A DNA stretch of 64,000 bases from Rhodoblastus sp963704565 (GTDB lineage: Bacteria; Pseudomonadota; Alphaproteobacteria; Rhizobiales; Beijerinckiaceae), in assembly GCA_963704565.1 (NCBI GenBank), contig OY969917.1:1860001-1924000 (forward strand), given 5' to 3'. Positions 25,019 to 32,734 of the stretch are shown here, piece after piece (the stretch's first letter is position 1; every line of letters starts with the position of its first letter). A program made the position numbers and the translations under genes. The notes under the pieces are model-generated. The model saw only the letters and a program-made list of their open reading frames with translations, did no database searches and was not told where the DNA came from.

Positions 25019-25200
25019 CAAAAGATATTGATATCGTTGCGTCTCAAGTTCCTGGCTCCGCAGGTTACAGCTGGAGCGTTTCGGTTGCCGCCGTTCCCGA
25101 GCCATCAACTTGGGCAATGATGCTTCTCGGCTTTGCGGGTCTTGGTTTTGCGGGATACCGCCGGACGGCGAGTCGATTGCCGGGCGTCGATACCGCCTGA
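24478..25200 (+). CDS. PEPxxWA-CTERM sorting domain protein
   Basis: A 240-residue exported protein. The signal peptide covers residues 1-~22 (cut near VHA-NT). The middle is Ser/Thr/Asn/Gly-rich and beta-like, with CTTC at ~60. The C-terminus is a classical PEP-CTERM signal: VPEPSTWAMM, a hydrophobic helix (LLGFAGLGFAGY) and RR. Exosortase recognises this signal and processes the protein at the cytoplasmic membrane, usually in exopolysaccharide-producing bacteria. No exosortase gene is in the window. A rho-independent terminator follows at 25228. Base composition is clearly lower in GC than the core genes, suggesting transfer. Confidence 0.88.
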   Translation: MKRVAALIFSSICIYAAPVHANTVEIIFNGTGASGDVAGLPFTNQAWMLTYLVNTSTSCTTCTSAGTNVFDNAILGGSINIGGASYSLTGVSATGLVALNSYQGSNIILINPASGGYLQFVSGAGTLFPALFSNPTSLASANIGASIQNSIADNYGNSDVLNFEANTNNFPIVTPGIYTTTKDIDIVASQVPGSAGYSWSVSVAAVPEPSTWAMMLLGFAGLGFAGYRRTASRLPGVDTA

Positions 25201-25227
25201 TCGATGCTGATCAACCGATTTTAAGAG

Positions 25228-25256
25228 GGCCGCCGTGAGGCGGCCTTTCTGTTTTC
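25228..25256 (+). terminator. Rho-independent terminator of the PEP-CTERM gene
   Basis: A perfect 7-bp stem GGCCGCC/GGCGGCC with a GTGA loop, followed by TTTCTGTTTT, 27 bases after the stop codon. Confidence 0.9.
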
Positions 25257-25260
25257 TGTT

Positions 25261-25289
25261 GTTACGGGGACAGTGCATTTATTGTCCCC
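25261..25289. repeat. REP-like hairpin element (GTTACGGGGACA...TGTCCCC)
   Basis: GTTAC is followed by a hairpin GGGGACA (25266-25272) / TGTCCCC (25283-25289) with a 10-base loop. Its reverse complement is the sequence into which the insertion sequence at 22285-23706 is inserted. A related downstream segment (TTATTG-CCCGACCCGCCCCT, then GTGCC-AATTCAAG) recurs near 26190-26242. Confidence 0.65.
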
Positions 25290-25422
25290 GACCCGCCCCT
25301 TGCGGGAAGTGCCGGTGTGCCAAATTCAAGATTTTCCAGTGAATTCTAACCAACTGAAATCACGCCGTATTTTCCATTCAAAAATCACGTGCGAAAGCGC
25401 CCGCGCCTCCGATCGGCAGGGA

Positions 25423-25494
25423 TTATCCGCCAGCCTGCGCAAGAAGGGCTTGCAGCGCCGTGGCGAGCGGCAGGAACAAGTTTTTCGGCCGCCC
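25423..25494 (-). pseudogene. Relic of a GNAT toxin gene (C-terminal fragment)
   Basis: A minus-strand fragment reads RPKNLFLPLATALQALLAQAG and then TAA. It closely matches the C-terminus of the intact GNAT gene at 27229 (RPKTLFLPLATALQALHRQG). No start or acetyltransferase core precedes it; the exonuclease stop codon abuts it. It is the remains of another toxin-antitoxin module. Confidence 0.75.
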
Positions 25495-25496
25495 AC

Positions 25497-26147
25497 TCAG
25501 CCGGAAGTCCAGGACCGCGGCGCTTCGTCGATCCCGTGTTTCAACTGCTGCTCCAGCAGGATCAGCGCATCCGCCGTCATGTCGGCGTCGAGCAGGGCGC
25601 CGTGCTTTTCGTCGCGCGCCAGCGTGTCGAGCGCCAGCCGGTCGCACATCGACGTCAGCGACTTCCCGGCGCCGGGATAGAGCTGGGCGAAAAGTCTTTG
25701 CGTGCAGATGTAGCGCGCCTCGTCATAGGCGCTTTCGCCCCATTGAATATTTTTGGCGCGGGCAAATTCGTAATCGAGGAAATCGCGCTCGTTCTTGTAG
25801 GCATGGGCGACGATCGGCGCCTCGCCGATGAAATCCCGCACCCGCTCCAGAATCGCCGCGAAGCGCGGCGCGCCCTTGAGATCGCCCGGACGAATCTGGT
25901 GGATTCTGATCGCCGCCGGATCGATCGGGCCATCCGGATTGACCAGGCTGCGCCAGCTCTCGCCCTTTTTCCATCCCGCGCCGTCGCGCAGGATTTCGAC
26001 AAAGCCGAGTTCGATGACGACGCCCGGCGGTTTCCAGGCGAACGGCTGCTTGCGGATGAATTCGGCGCTCGGCGCGCGCTTGCCGGTCGTCTCGGCGTCG
26101 AAGGCGACGAGCCGGTCGAAGCAATCCAGAAAATCCGGGTTGAACAT
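25497..26147 (-). CDS. DEDDh 3'-5' exonuclease (DNA polymerase III epsilon-like)
   Basis: A 216-residue protein with the exonuclease motifs in order: AFDAETTG (Exo I, Asp17 and Glu19), HAYKNERDFLDYE (Exo II) and HGALLDADMTADA (Exo III, with the DEDDh His). These residues bind two metals for 3'-5' removal of nucleotides. It is shorter than DnaQ and has no polymerase-binding tail, so it is probably a stand-alone nuclease related to the epsilon-like family. It lies within the accessory region among toxin-antitoxin genes. A repeat-like sequence borders it on both sides. Confidence 0.85.
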   Translation of the reverse strand: MFNPDFLDCFDRLVAFDAETTGKRAPSAEFIRKQPFAWKPPGVVIELGFVEILRDGAGWKKGESWRSLVNPDGPIDPAAIRIHQIRPGDLKGAPRFAAILERVRDFIGEAPIVAHAYKNERDFLDYEFARAKNIQWGESAYDEARYICTQRLFAQLYPGAGKSLTSMCDRLALDTLARDEKHGALLDADMTADALILLEQQLKHGIDEAPRSWTSG

Positions 26148-26291
26148 TGGTCTTTTCCCAAAGGGGTTGCGGCGACGTTGCGCTTATTGTTCCCGACCCG
26201 CCCCTGGTGGACAGCGCCGGCGTGTCAAAATCAAGCGCGAAAAGCATCCACTGCCGGGCGATCCGAGTCAGATTCCAACGTCGTGCACGGG
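26148..26291. repeat. Degenerate second copy of the 25282-25335 repeat
   Basis: TTATTGTTCCCGACCCGCCC at about 26187 and the following ~30 bases resemble 25281 onwards with about 80% identity by eye. The two copies flank the exonuclease gene, which may therefore have moved as a unit. No gene is seen in this gap. Confidence 0.5.
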
Positions 26292-26822
26292 TCAGCGCCT
26301 GCGGATGGGTTCGATCTCGCCGCCGAGGCTTTTGCGCAAATCCTCCATTCGCACCATCATCGCCTGGCGCGGATCGCCAGGCAAAGTCTGAAACCCCCAG
26401 CGGGCATAAAAACCGCGCACGGAATCATCGAGCGGATGGGTCGCGACCCCTATGCTGCCGACGCTTTCGGAGGCGATCAGCGCAGTCCTCAGCGCGTAAA
26501 GAAGCAACGATGCGGCATGTCCCTGGCGCTGATAGGCCCGATCCACCGCCAGCTGACCGAGCAGCGTGACCGGAACCGGATCGGGGCGGTTGCGTTGCCG
26601 CGGCTTGGGCAGATAGGCCCGTTCAATATGGGCTGAACTCAGCGTGACATAACCAACGATCCGCGTGGAGGCTTCGTCGGCGATGACGCTGACGCGCGAC
26701 GCGCCGCTGATCTGGTTGACCCAGGCGTGGCGCCGGAACCAGAGATTGAGCGAATCCCGGCCGCAATCGAATTGATCGCGCCCGTCATTCTCGGCGAGCG
26801 GCCGGGGCCGGCTTATTTCCAC
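26292..26822 (-). CDS. GNAT-family toxin (TacT/AtaT type)
   Basis: A 176-residue acetyltransferase paired with a DUF1778 antitoxin. The acetyl-CoA motif A reads LAVDRAYQRQGHAASLLL (Q/R-x-x-G-x-A). An early CGRDSLNLWFRRHAW and a late YARWGFQTLP are typical of toxins that acetylate the amino group of charged tRNAs and stop translation. The GTG at 26822 starts 4 bases after the antitoxin stop with GGGAG about 10 bases upstream; a longer frame overlapping the antitoxin is also open. The target tRNA is unknown. Confidence 0.85.
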   Translation of the reverse strand: MEISRPRPLAENDGRDQFDCGRDSLNLWFRRHAWVNQISGASRVSVIADEASTRIVGYVTLSSAHIERAYLPKPRQRNRPDPVPVTLLGQLAVDRAYQRQGHAASLLLYALRTALIASESVGSIGVATHPLDDSVRGFYARWGFQTLPGDPRQAMMVRMEDLRKSLGGEIEPIRRR

Positions 26823-26826
26823 GAAC

Positions 26827-27105
26827 TCAGCGCTCCCACGTCGGCGTGCGGCGCGCGAGTTCGGCAATCGCCGGGATGGCTTCGGCCGGGCGATTGACCC
26901 AGGCCTCGAACGCTTCCCAATCCTTGGCCGGAATGGTGACGAAAGTGCGGTTCAGCACCTCGACTTCGGCGGCTTCGACGGCCTTGCGGCGCATGAACTC
27001 GCTGAGGCTGGTGTGCGCCTGGGCGGCCGCCGCTTCCAGCATGGCGCGTTCGTCGGCGTTGACGCGGACGCTCAAGACGGAGGTGGTGTTGGGGGAGCTT
27101 CTCAT
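26827..27105 (-). CDS. DUF1778 antitoxin
   Basis: A 92-residue ribbon-helix-helix antitoxin. The N-terminus VLSVRVNADERAMLEAAAAQ and SLSEFMRRKAVEAAE form the DNA-binding RHH fold. The C-terminal part (RTFVTIPAKDWEAFEAWVNR) is the toxin-neutralising tail typical of the family. The ATG at 27105 is preferred because the dyad TGTATG-N7-CATACA lies immediately upstream, where the antitoxin would repress its own operon. Confidence 0.88.
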   Translation of the reverse strand: MRSSPNTTSVLSVRVNADERAMLEAAAAQAHTSLSEFMRRKAVEAAEVEVLNRTFVTIPAKDWEAFEAWVNRPAEAIPAIAELARRTPTWER

Positions 27106-27106
27106 G

Positions 27107-27125
27107 TGTATGACAATAGCATACA
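27107..27125. promoter_or_regulatory. Probable autoregulatory operator of the first DUF1778-GNAT module
   Basis: TGTATG-ACAATAG-CATACA is a 6-bp dyad directly before the antitoxin start codon, overlapping where the -10 region and ribosome-binding site must be. The position fits RHH antitoxin autorepression; binding is inferred. Confidence 0.5.
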
Positions 27126-27228
27126 TCACCCTCTGTTTCAATCCGCGATATCGGGCGTCATATCAGGCTGATCCCCTTTATCGGATATTTGATCTCAACA
27201 GTTTTGCCACGCCTCCGTTGGGCGGGGG

Positions 27229-27744
27229 TTATTCGCCGCCCTGCCGATGCAGGGCTTGCAGCGCTGTAGCCAGCGGCAGGAACAGGGTTTTGGGACGACG
27301 GACGAAGCGCCGGAATTGGTGATGCTGGTAAAAGGCGACGGCGGTCTCATCCTTGGCGTCGACCACCAGCGCGAAAACGCCGGCATCGCCGCGCGCCGCG
27401 CGCGCGGCGGCGTCCATGATGAGCGCGCCGCCAAGGCGGCGCCCCTGAAAGCGGCGATCGACGGCGAGACGGCCGATCAGGCCGGCGGGCAAAAGCGGAT
27501 AGCGCGGCAGGCGCCGGGCCTCGTCGGCGGACAATTCCCCCAGCGGCAGGCTGGTGGCCGCGAAAGTGTAGTAACCGGCGATCGCGCCGGCGTCGTCGAT
27601 CGCGACGAAGCAATTGCTGACGCGGCGCTTGACGTCCTGGCTAGCCAACTCGCGCAGATAAATATCGAGCGGCGCGACGCCGCACGAGAATTTTTGGCGA
27701 TCGTGCGCCGCCGCCAAAAATTCGATCCTGAAGCCGTGCGTCAC
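27229..27744 (-). CDS. GNAT-family toxin (second module)
   Basis: A 171-residue GNAT toxin. Motif A reads LAVDRRFQGRRLGGALIMDA. CGVAPLDIYLRELASQDVKR near residue 21 and the C-terminal PKTLFLPLATALQAL are typical for TacT-like tRNA acetyltransferases. Translation begins at a GTG that overlaps the antitoxin stop as GTGA. It differs clearly in sequence from the first GNAT toxin here but matches the relic at 25423, so at least two module types were acquired. Confidence 0.87.
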   Translation of the reverse strand: MTHGFRIEFLAAAHDRQKFSCGVAPLDIYLRELASQDVKRRVSNCFVAIDDAGAIAGYYTFAATSLPLGELSADEARRLPRYPLLPAGLIGRLAVDRRFQGRRLGGALIMDAAARAARGDAGVFALVVDAKDETAVAFYQHHQFRRFVRRPKTLFLPLATALQALHRQGGE

Positions 27745-28046
27745 TGCGACGACTTGATCAGGGTGCGAAAGGCTTCGGCGGCGCGCGCCAGACTGGCCGA
27801 GGGCGGCGGCGGATTGAGGATTGCGTCGGCGAAGGCGCGCTGATCCTCGACGGCGAGACGGATGATCTGCGTCTCTTCGATGGCGCGCGCGGCGGCCTCC
27901 CGCGCGGCGGCGACGACAAAATCGCTGACGCTGCGGCCCTGGAGCTCAGCGGCGCGCTTGACGATAGCCAGGGCGTCGGGCGCGATGCGCGCTTCAATGC
28001 GCGCCGTGCGGTTCCGGTCCTTGACCATATTGTGATTCTGGGCCAT
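27741..28046 (-). CDS. DUF1778 antitoxin (second module)
   Basis: A 101-residue RHH antitoxin. RTARIEARIAPDALAIVKRA, SVSDFVVAAAREAA and IRLAVEDQRAFADAIL match DUF1778. Two in-frame ATGs lie 6 bp apart; the inner one (28046) is better spaced from AGAGGGAG. It neutralises the GNAT toxin encoded directly after it, with a 4-bp overlap. Confidence 0.87.
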   Translation of the reverse strand: MAQNHNMVKDRNRTARIEARIAPDALAIVKRAAELQGRSVSDFVVAAAREAAARAIEETQIIRLAVEDQRAFADAILNPPPPSASLARAAEAFRTLIKSSQ

Positions 28047-28165
28047 CGCCATCTCCCTCTTTCTTTCGAAGATGTACGTGAAATCGCCGGACAACGCAAG
28101 AAACAGCCGCAAGGTGGTTTTTGCACGCCTGGCTTCTCGATAAAAGGGGCGGCCTTGGTCGCGCG

Positions 28166-28588
28166 TCAGCCGAACCGCCGCCTGATCCGCCGCTCCAGAT
28201 CGTCGCGCAGGGCGCGGTAGGCTTCGAGTTTCTGGTCGCGGGCGCATTCGAGGCAGGTCACGTCCTCGGTCGGCCAGAATTCGACCGGGACCGCCCGGTC
28301 GCGGGTCAGCTCGGTCATGCTGTCATGGGCTTCGGGCGAGAGCGCCACCATCAGGTCGAAGCGGGCGAGGTCCAGTTCGCTCAAAGTCCGGGCGACATGG
28401 TTCATCAGGGCGACGCCGACTTCCGCCATGACGCAGATCGCGAAACCGTCCATTTCCGCCGCGCGCAGGCCCGCCGAGGCGACGTTCAGGCGATGGCCGA
28501 AGATTTTTCGCGCCAGCCCCTCGGCCATCGGCGAGCGGGCGCTGTTGAGCGTGCAGGCGAACAGCACATGCGAAGGCCCGGCCTGCAT
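28166..28588 (-). CDS. Low-molecular-weight phosphatase family protein
   Basis: A 140-residue protein with the P-loop CTLNSARS (Cx5R, the phosphate-binding loop of low-Mr tyrosine phosphatases and arsenate reductases) near the N-terminus, and an acid motif region at EFWPTEDVT. The start at 28588 lies 2 bases after the UPF0262 stop and has GGAAGGG upstream. The gene occupies the position it normally has after hisD and UPF0262 in Hyphomicrobiales; there it is usually followed by infA, but here a toxin-antitoxin module follows. Substrate unknown. Confidence 0.87.
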   Translation of the reverse strand: MQAGPSHVLFACTLNSARSPMAEGLARKIFGHRLNVASAGLRAAEMDGFAICVMAEVGVALMNHVARTLSELDLARFDLMVALSPEAHDSMTELTRDRAVPVEFWPTEDVTCLECARDQKLEAYRALRDDLERRIRRRFG

Positions 28589-28590
28589 GG

Positions 28591-29079
28591 TCAGCCCTTC
28601 CAATGCAGCGCGGTGATCAAAGTGAAGATGCGCCGCGTGGTGTCGAAATCGCAGTCGATCTTGCCGCGCAGGCGTTCGGCGAGCAATTGCGCGCCCTCGT
28701 TGTGCAGGCCGCGCCGGCCCATGTCGATGGCCTCGATCTGGGCCGGGCTGGCGGTGCGAATCGCGGCGTAATAGCTCTCGCAGATCATGAAATAATCCTT
28801 GAGGATGCGGCGGAACGGGGTGAGCGACAGGATATGGACCACAATCGGCTCGCCCGCCTCGTCCCTTATGTTCAGCGCCAGTTTCGACTCGTGCAGCGCG
28901 ATATGGAGCTGGTACGGCCCGCCGGCGTGGTTGGGCAGGCCGAAGGAATTTTCCTCGACGAGGTCATAGATGGCGATGGCCCGCTCGTGCTCCTGATCGG
29001 AATTGCCGCGGCCGATCGAGGTCTCGTCGAGCGTGACGCTGACGAGCCGGTTGTGGCTTCGGCTCTCCGCACGGTGCAT
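28591..29079 (-). CDS. UPF0262 family protein
   Basis: A 162-residue protein of a conserved alphaproteobacterial family. LVSVTLDETSIGRGNSDQEH, LHIALHESKLALNIRDE, SLTPFRRILKDYFMICESYY and MGRRGLHNEGAQLLAERLRG match it well. It has no signal peptide and its function is unknown. It sits 3 bases after hisD and 2 bases before the phosphatase, in one operon. The conserved linkage to hisD has no explained biochemical meaning. Confidence 0.92.
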   Translation of the reverse strand: MHRAESRSHNRLVSVTLDETSIGRGNSDQEHERAIAIYDLVEENSFGLPNHAGGPYQLHIALHESKLALNIRDEAGEPIVVHILSLTPFRRILKDYFMICESYYAAIRTASPAQIEAIDMGRRGLHNEGAQLLAERLRGKIDCDFDTTRRIFTLITALHWKG

Positions 29080-29082
29080 GGC

Positions 29083-30390
29083 CTATCCCCGCTCGGCGAT
29101 GGATTCGAGCCGCAAGGCCACGGAAAGCGCATGGGCGTCCAGGCGCTCCGCCGTCCCCAGCACCACCGCCGCCGGCCCGATGACCCGCAGGCTCTGCGGC
29201 GAACATTTGAGCAGCGAGGTGCGCTTCATGAAATCCAGCACATTGAGGCCGGAGGAGAAGCGCGCCGAACGCGCCGTCGGCAGGACGTGGTTGGAGCCGC
29301 CGACATAATCGCCGATCGCTTCGGGCGTGTAGGCGCCGATGAAGATCGCCCCGGCGTTGCGCACGCCAGCCGCCAATTCTTCGGCGTTCTCCGCCATGAT
29401 TTCGAGATGTTCGGCGGCGATACGGTCGGCGAGCGGCAGGGATTGTTCGAGCTTTTCGACGACGATGATCGCGCCGAGTTCGCTCCAGCTCTTTTCGGCG
29501 ATGGCGCGGCGCGACAAGGTTTCGAGACGCGCCGCCACCGCCGCCTCGACCGCCTCGGCCAGGGCCCCGTCGTCGGTGATGAGGATGCTCTGCGCCGCCG
29601 TGTCGTGCTCGGCCTGGGCCAGCAGGTCGATGGCGATCCAGTCGGGCCGCGCCGTCTTGTCGGCGAGGATCAGCACTTCCGAGGGGCCGGCGATCATGTC
29701 GATGCCGCATTGGCCGAAGACGCGGCGCTTGGCGGCGGCGACATAAGCATTGCCCGGCCCGACGATCTTGGCGACCGGCTGGATGGTTTGCGTGCCATAG
29801 GCCAGCGCCGCCACCGCCTGCGCGCCGCCGACGCGATAGATTTCATCCACCCCGGCAATGCGGGCCGCCGCCAGCACCAGCGGCGACAGCTGGCCGTCGG
29901 GCGCCGGCACGACCATGACCAGACGCTCGACCCCCGCGACCTTGGCGGGAATGGCGTTCATCAGCACCGAGGACGGATAGGCCGCCGTGCCGCCCGGCAC
30001 ATAGAGGCCGGCGGAATCGACCGCCGTCCAGCGCCAGCCCAGCTCCACCCCGGCGTCGTCGGTGAAGCGCAGGTCGCTCGGGCGCTGCTTTTCGTGAAAG
30101 GCGACGATGCGGTCGCGCGCCAGCTCCAGCGCCGCGATCTGCTCGTTGGAGCAGGCGGCGGTCGCGGCTTCGATCTCGTCGCGCGAGACCCGGAGGGTCG
30201 CGGGGGTCAGCTCGATGCGGTCGAAACGGCGCGAATAGTCGATCAAGGCTTGGTCGCCGCGCGCGATCACATCGGCGATAATATCGCGGACCACATGATC
30301 GACCTCTTCCGCCGTCTCCCGCTTCATATGCAGAAGCTGTTCGAATTTTTCCTGAAAATCGGCGGCGGCGGCGTCGAGCCGGAACGGCAT
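29083..30390 (-). CDS. hisD: Histidinol dehydrogenase
   Basis: A 435-residue zinc enzyme that oxidises L-histidinol to L-histidine with two NAD+, the last two steps of histidine synthesis. Visible motifs are VGGAQAVAALAYGT, KIVGPGNAYVAAAKR, DMIAGPSEVLILAD, LAQAEHDTAAQSI, AEHLEIM and YVGGSNHVLPT, which include the zinc-ligand and catalytic His/Glu residues. Length is normal. It is the second gene of the DUF2948-hisD-UPF0262-phosphatase operon. Confidence 0.96.
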   Translation of the reverse strand: MPFRLDAAAADFQEKFEQLLHMKRETAEEVDHVVRDIIADVIARGDQALIDYSRRFDRIELTPATLRVSRDEIEAATAACSNEQIAALELARDRIVAFHEKQRPSDLRFTDDAGVELGWRWTAVDSAGLYVPGGTAAYPSSVLMNAIPAKVAGVERLVMVVPAPDGQLSPLVLAAARIAGVDEIYRVGGAQAVAALAYGTQTIQPVAKIVGPGNAYVAAAKRRVFGQCGIDMIAGPSEVLILADKTARPDWIAIDLLAQAEHDTAAQSILITDDGALAEAVEAAVAARLETLSRRAIAEKSWSELGAIIVVEKLEQSLPLADRIAAEHLEIMAENAEELAAGVRNAGAIFIGAYTPEAIGDYVGGSNHVLPTARSARFSSGLNVLDFMKRTSLLKCSPQSLRVIGPAAVVLGTAERLDAHALSVALRLESIAERG

Positions 30391-30460
30391 GCGCTTACTC
30401 CTTCGGACAGGGCAGCGGTTTGGAAGGCGCGCGGGTTTTTGTCAAGCGCTGGAGGCGTCC

Positions 30461-30919
30461 TCACCCGCCGTGGCCGGGCGCGTGGCGAACAGGCCAGTGC
30501 GGGCCGAGATCGGCCATGCGGGCTTCGAGGCATTCGACCTCAAGCTGGAGAACGCAACCGCCGGAAAAGACCAGCCGCGCCACGCCCGAAGGCGCCTCGC
30601 CGGGAATGAATTCTATATTCAGCAAAGAGAGAAGATCGTCCGGCCGGTCCTGCCGGAAGCCGCGCAGGGAAGTCTTGCGCACATTCTCGAAATGCAGCCC
30701 GGCGAGCGCCCGTTGCGGCGCGCCGCCCGCCGATTTCAGCCAGTCGAAACGCTTGAGCAGCAGGATGAAGCGCCGTTCGCGCGGCTGGTAGACCATGTCG
30801 CCGACCCGCAGAATGGCGTCCTGCAGATGGGCGGACAGAACGGCGAGGTCTTCCGCGTCGCAGGCCATCAGCCGCAGAGCGGGTCCGGCCGGCGTTTCGT
30901 CGTCGCGGCTCTGGCTCAT
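30461..30919 (-). CDS. DUF2948 family protein
   Basis: A 152-residue protein. LRLMACDAEDLAVLSAHLQD, DMVYQPRERRFILLLKRFDW and GGCVLQLEVECLEARMADLG are characteristic of DUF2948, which almost always lies upstream of hisD in Hyphomicrobiales. The ATG at 30919 is chosen over a longer frame that overlaps the transglycosylase gene. Function unknown. Confidence 0.88.
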   Translation of the reverse strand: MSQSRDDETPAGPALRLMACDAEDLAVLSAHLQDAILRVGDMVYQPRERRFILLLKRFDWLKSAGGAPQRALAGLHFENVRKTSLRGFRQDRPDDLLSLLNIEFIPGEAPSGVARLVFSGGCVLQLEVECLEARMADLGPHWPVRHAPGHGG

Positions 30920-30938
30920 GGTCCGCTCACGCCCCGGG

Positions 30939-31835
30939 TCAGCGATCGACGCCGCCGAACATCGCTTCGAAAACATTGGCCGGCGGCGGCGGCGGCGGGG
31001 GCGGCGAGGCGATGGCGACGGTCTGGGGCGGCTTCACCGGTTGCGAATGGGCGTCGCGCATCGCGCCGAGCATGTGCTTGGATTTCGCGGTGTGATAATA
31101 GCCCGCGGCGTAGAGGCGCACGGCGCGGTTCATGTCGCCGTCCGCGAGCGCCCAGGCGTTGGCGAGATAGGGCGTGGCGTAAGTGAGATTGGTCTCGGGA
31201 TTGAGCAGGCCCTTGGTCGAGCCGCGATAGCCCATGGAGCGGGCGGTCGCCGGCGTGATCTGCATCAGCCCGTAATATTTGCCGTGGCCGACGAGCCGGG
31301 GACAATATTTGCTCTCGCGCATGATGATGCGATGGACCAACGCCAGGGGAACGCCGTTTTTCTCCGCATATTCGCGGGTCACTTCGGCCAGGCCCGCCCT
31401 TTTGGCGATGTCGAAGCCGGGAACGTCCTCGTTGGCGGGGCGAGGATCGTAATTGGGCCGGCGGGCGTCGTAGGGCCCTTCGACCGGCGCGCTGGCCTGG
31501 ACTTCGGTTTCGGCTTGGGCTGGCGTGAGCGGCGGCGGCGTGGGCTTGTCCGGAACCACGAGCCCGCCGTAAGGCGAGGCTTCCCGCGCCGGCGCCGGCG
31601 CATATTCCGTGACCGAGGTCAAACCGTCGAGCGACGCCTGCCGATAGAGGCCGCGCGGCGTCACCGCGCCAGCCGGCGCCGCCGCCGGATCGTCCGGCAT
31701 GGACAGCCCGTCGTCGAGCGACAGCGGGCGCTCCGGCGGCAAAGGGGGATGTTTCGGCGGCGCGGCGCGCGCCGGGGCGGCCCCGGCGAGAGCGAAGGCG
31801 ACAAAAAGGGTCAGGCGCTTCCGGCGATGCGACAT
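30939..31835 (-). CDS. Exported lytic transglycosylase (SLT domain)
   Basis: A 298-residue exported enzyme. The signal peptide ends near PARAAP, followed by a ~120-residue Pro-rich spacer. The SLT domain starts around AGLAEVTREYAEKNGVP; IIMRESKYCPRL carries the catalytic Glu, followed by YYGLMQITPATARSMGY and ETNLTYATPYLANAW. Such enzymes cut peptidoglycan between MurNAc and GlcNAc and form 1,6-anhydro ends. A poly-Pro tract (residues ~280) sits close to the C-terminus. The start at 31835 opens the signal peptide. Confidence 0.9.
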   Translation of the reverse strand: MSHRRKRLTLFVAFALAGAAPARAAPPKHPPLPPERPLSLDDGLSMPDDPAAAPAGAVTPRGLYRQASLDGLTSVTEYAPAPAREASPYGGLVVPDKPTPPPLTPAQAETEVQASAPVEGPYDARRPNYDPRPANEDVPGFDIAKRAGLAEVTREYAEKNGVPLALVHRIIMRESKYCPRLVGHGKYYGLMQITPATARSMGYRGSTKGLLNPETNLTYATPYLANAWALADGDMNRAVRLYAAGYYHTAKSKHMLGAMRDAHSQPVKPPQTVAIASPPPPPPPPANVFEAMFGGVDR

Positions 31836-31908
31836 GCCACGTTTCTGCCGCGAAATTGCGGCAAGGGCAAGGCAAATCACTTTTGCGTGATCCCGGCGCC
31901 ATGCCCGA

Positions 31909-32679
31909 TCAGCGCTGTGCGACGAGGAACAGGCGCGGGTAGAGCAGCAGAACCTTGCCGTCGGCCTGGGGCGTATAGGCCATTTCCAGTTCGCGGCGAT
32001 AATGGGCGAGAAAGGCGGGCGCCTCATCCGGTTCGAGCCGGGCCAGGAACGGCCGCAGGGCCGAGCCGAGAAACCAGTCCACCACCGCGTCATGTCCATC
32101 GAGCGGATGGACATAGGTGGTCTGCCAAAGCTCGATCATGCGGCAATGGGGCGCGAGCCAGTCGTAATAATCCTCCACCGAGCCGATCGCCGCGCGCGAT
32201 TTGGCCACGGCGGCCAGCCGCTCGGTCCAGGGGCCGTCCACCGCCACCATGCGCATCAAGGCGTGCGCGGCGTCCTGCAGGACATTGGGCATCTGCGCCG
32301 CGAGCACGCCGCCCGGAGCGAGCTGGCCGATCAGCTTCGGCATGAACAGGTGATGGTTCGGCGCGAATTGCAGCGCCGCATTGGCGAAAATGAGATCGAC
32401 CGGCTCGTCCGGCGTCCATTCCAGGAAATCCTCTCGCACGAAGCGCGCGAAGGGCGCGCGGGCGCGGGCCGCCGCCAGCATGGTTTCGGATGTGTCGAGG
32501 CCGAGAATGTCGGCGCCGCGAAACTGTTGGGCCAGAATCTCCGCGCTATTGCCCGGCCCGCAGCCGAGATCGACGATCCTGCGCGGCGCGAGCGGCGGAA
32601 TGCGCGCGATCAGGTCGCGGGCCGCCTGCGCGCGCTCGCGTTCGAACCTGAGGTAAAGGTCGCAATCCCAATCCTGCAT
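31909..32679 (-). CDS. tam: Trans-aconitate 2-methyltransferase
   Basis: A 256-residue class I SAM methyltransferase. WDCDLYLRFERERAQAARDL at the N-terminus is the Tam signature, followed by the SAM-binding VDLGCGPGNSAEIL, LGLDTSETMLAAAR and DLIFANAALQF. Tam methylates trans-aconitate, a spontaneous by-product that inhibits aconitase. The assignment rests on the N-terminal signature and overall length. It is monocistronic. Confidence 0.88.
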   Translation of the reverse strand: MQDWDCDLYLRFERERAQAARDLIARIPPLAPRRIVDLGCGPGNSAEILAQQFRGADILGLDTSETMLAAARARAPFARFVREDFLEWTPDEPVDLIFANAALQFAPNHHLFMPKLIGQLAPGGVLAAQMPNVLQDAAHALMRMVAVDGPWTERLAAVAKSRAAIGSVEDYYDWLAPHCRMIELWQTTYVHPLDGHDAVVDWFLGSALRPFLARLEPDEAPAFLAHYRRELEMAYTPQADGKVLLLYPRLFLVAQR

Positions 32680-32734
32680 CGTCGCCCATCCACGCCGCCC
32701 CGCCTGCTTTTAAGGCAGGGCGTCAGAAAAAACG

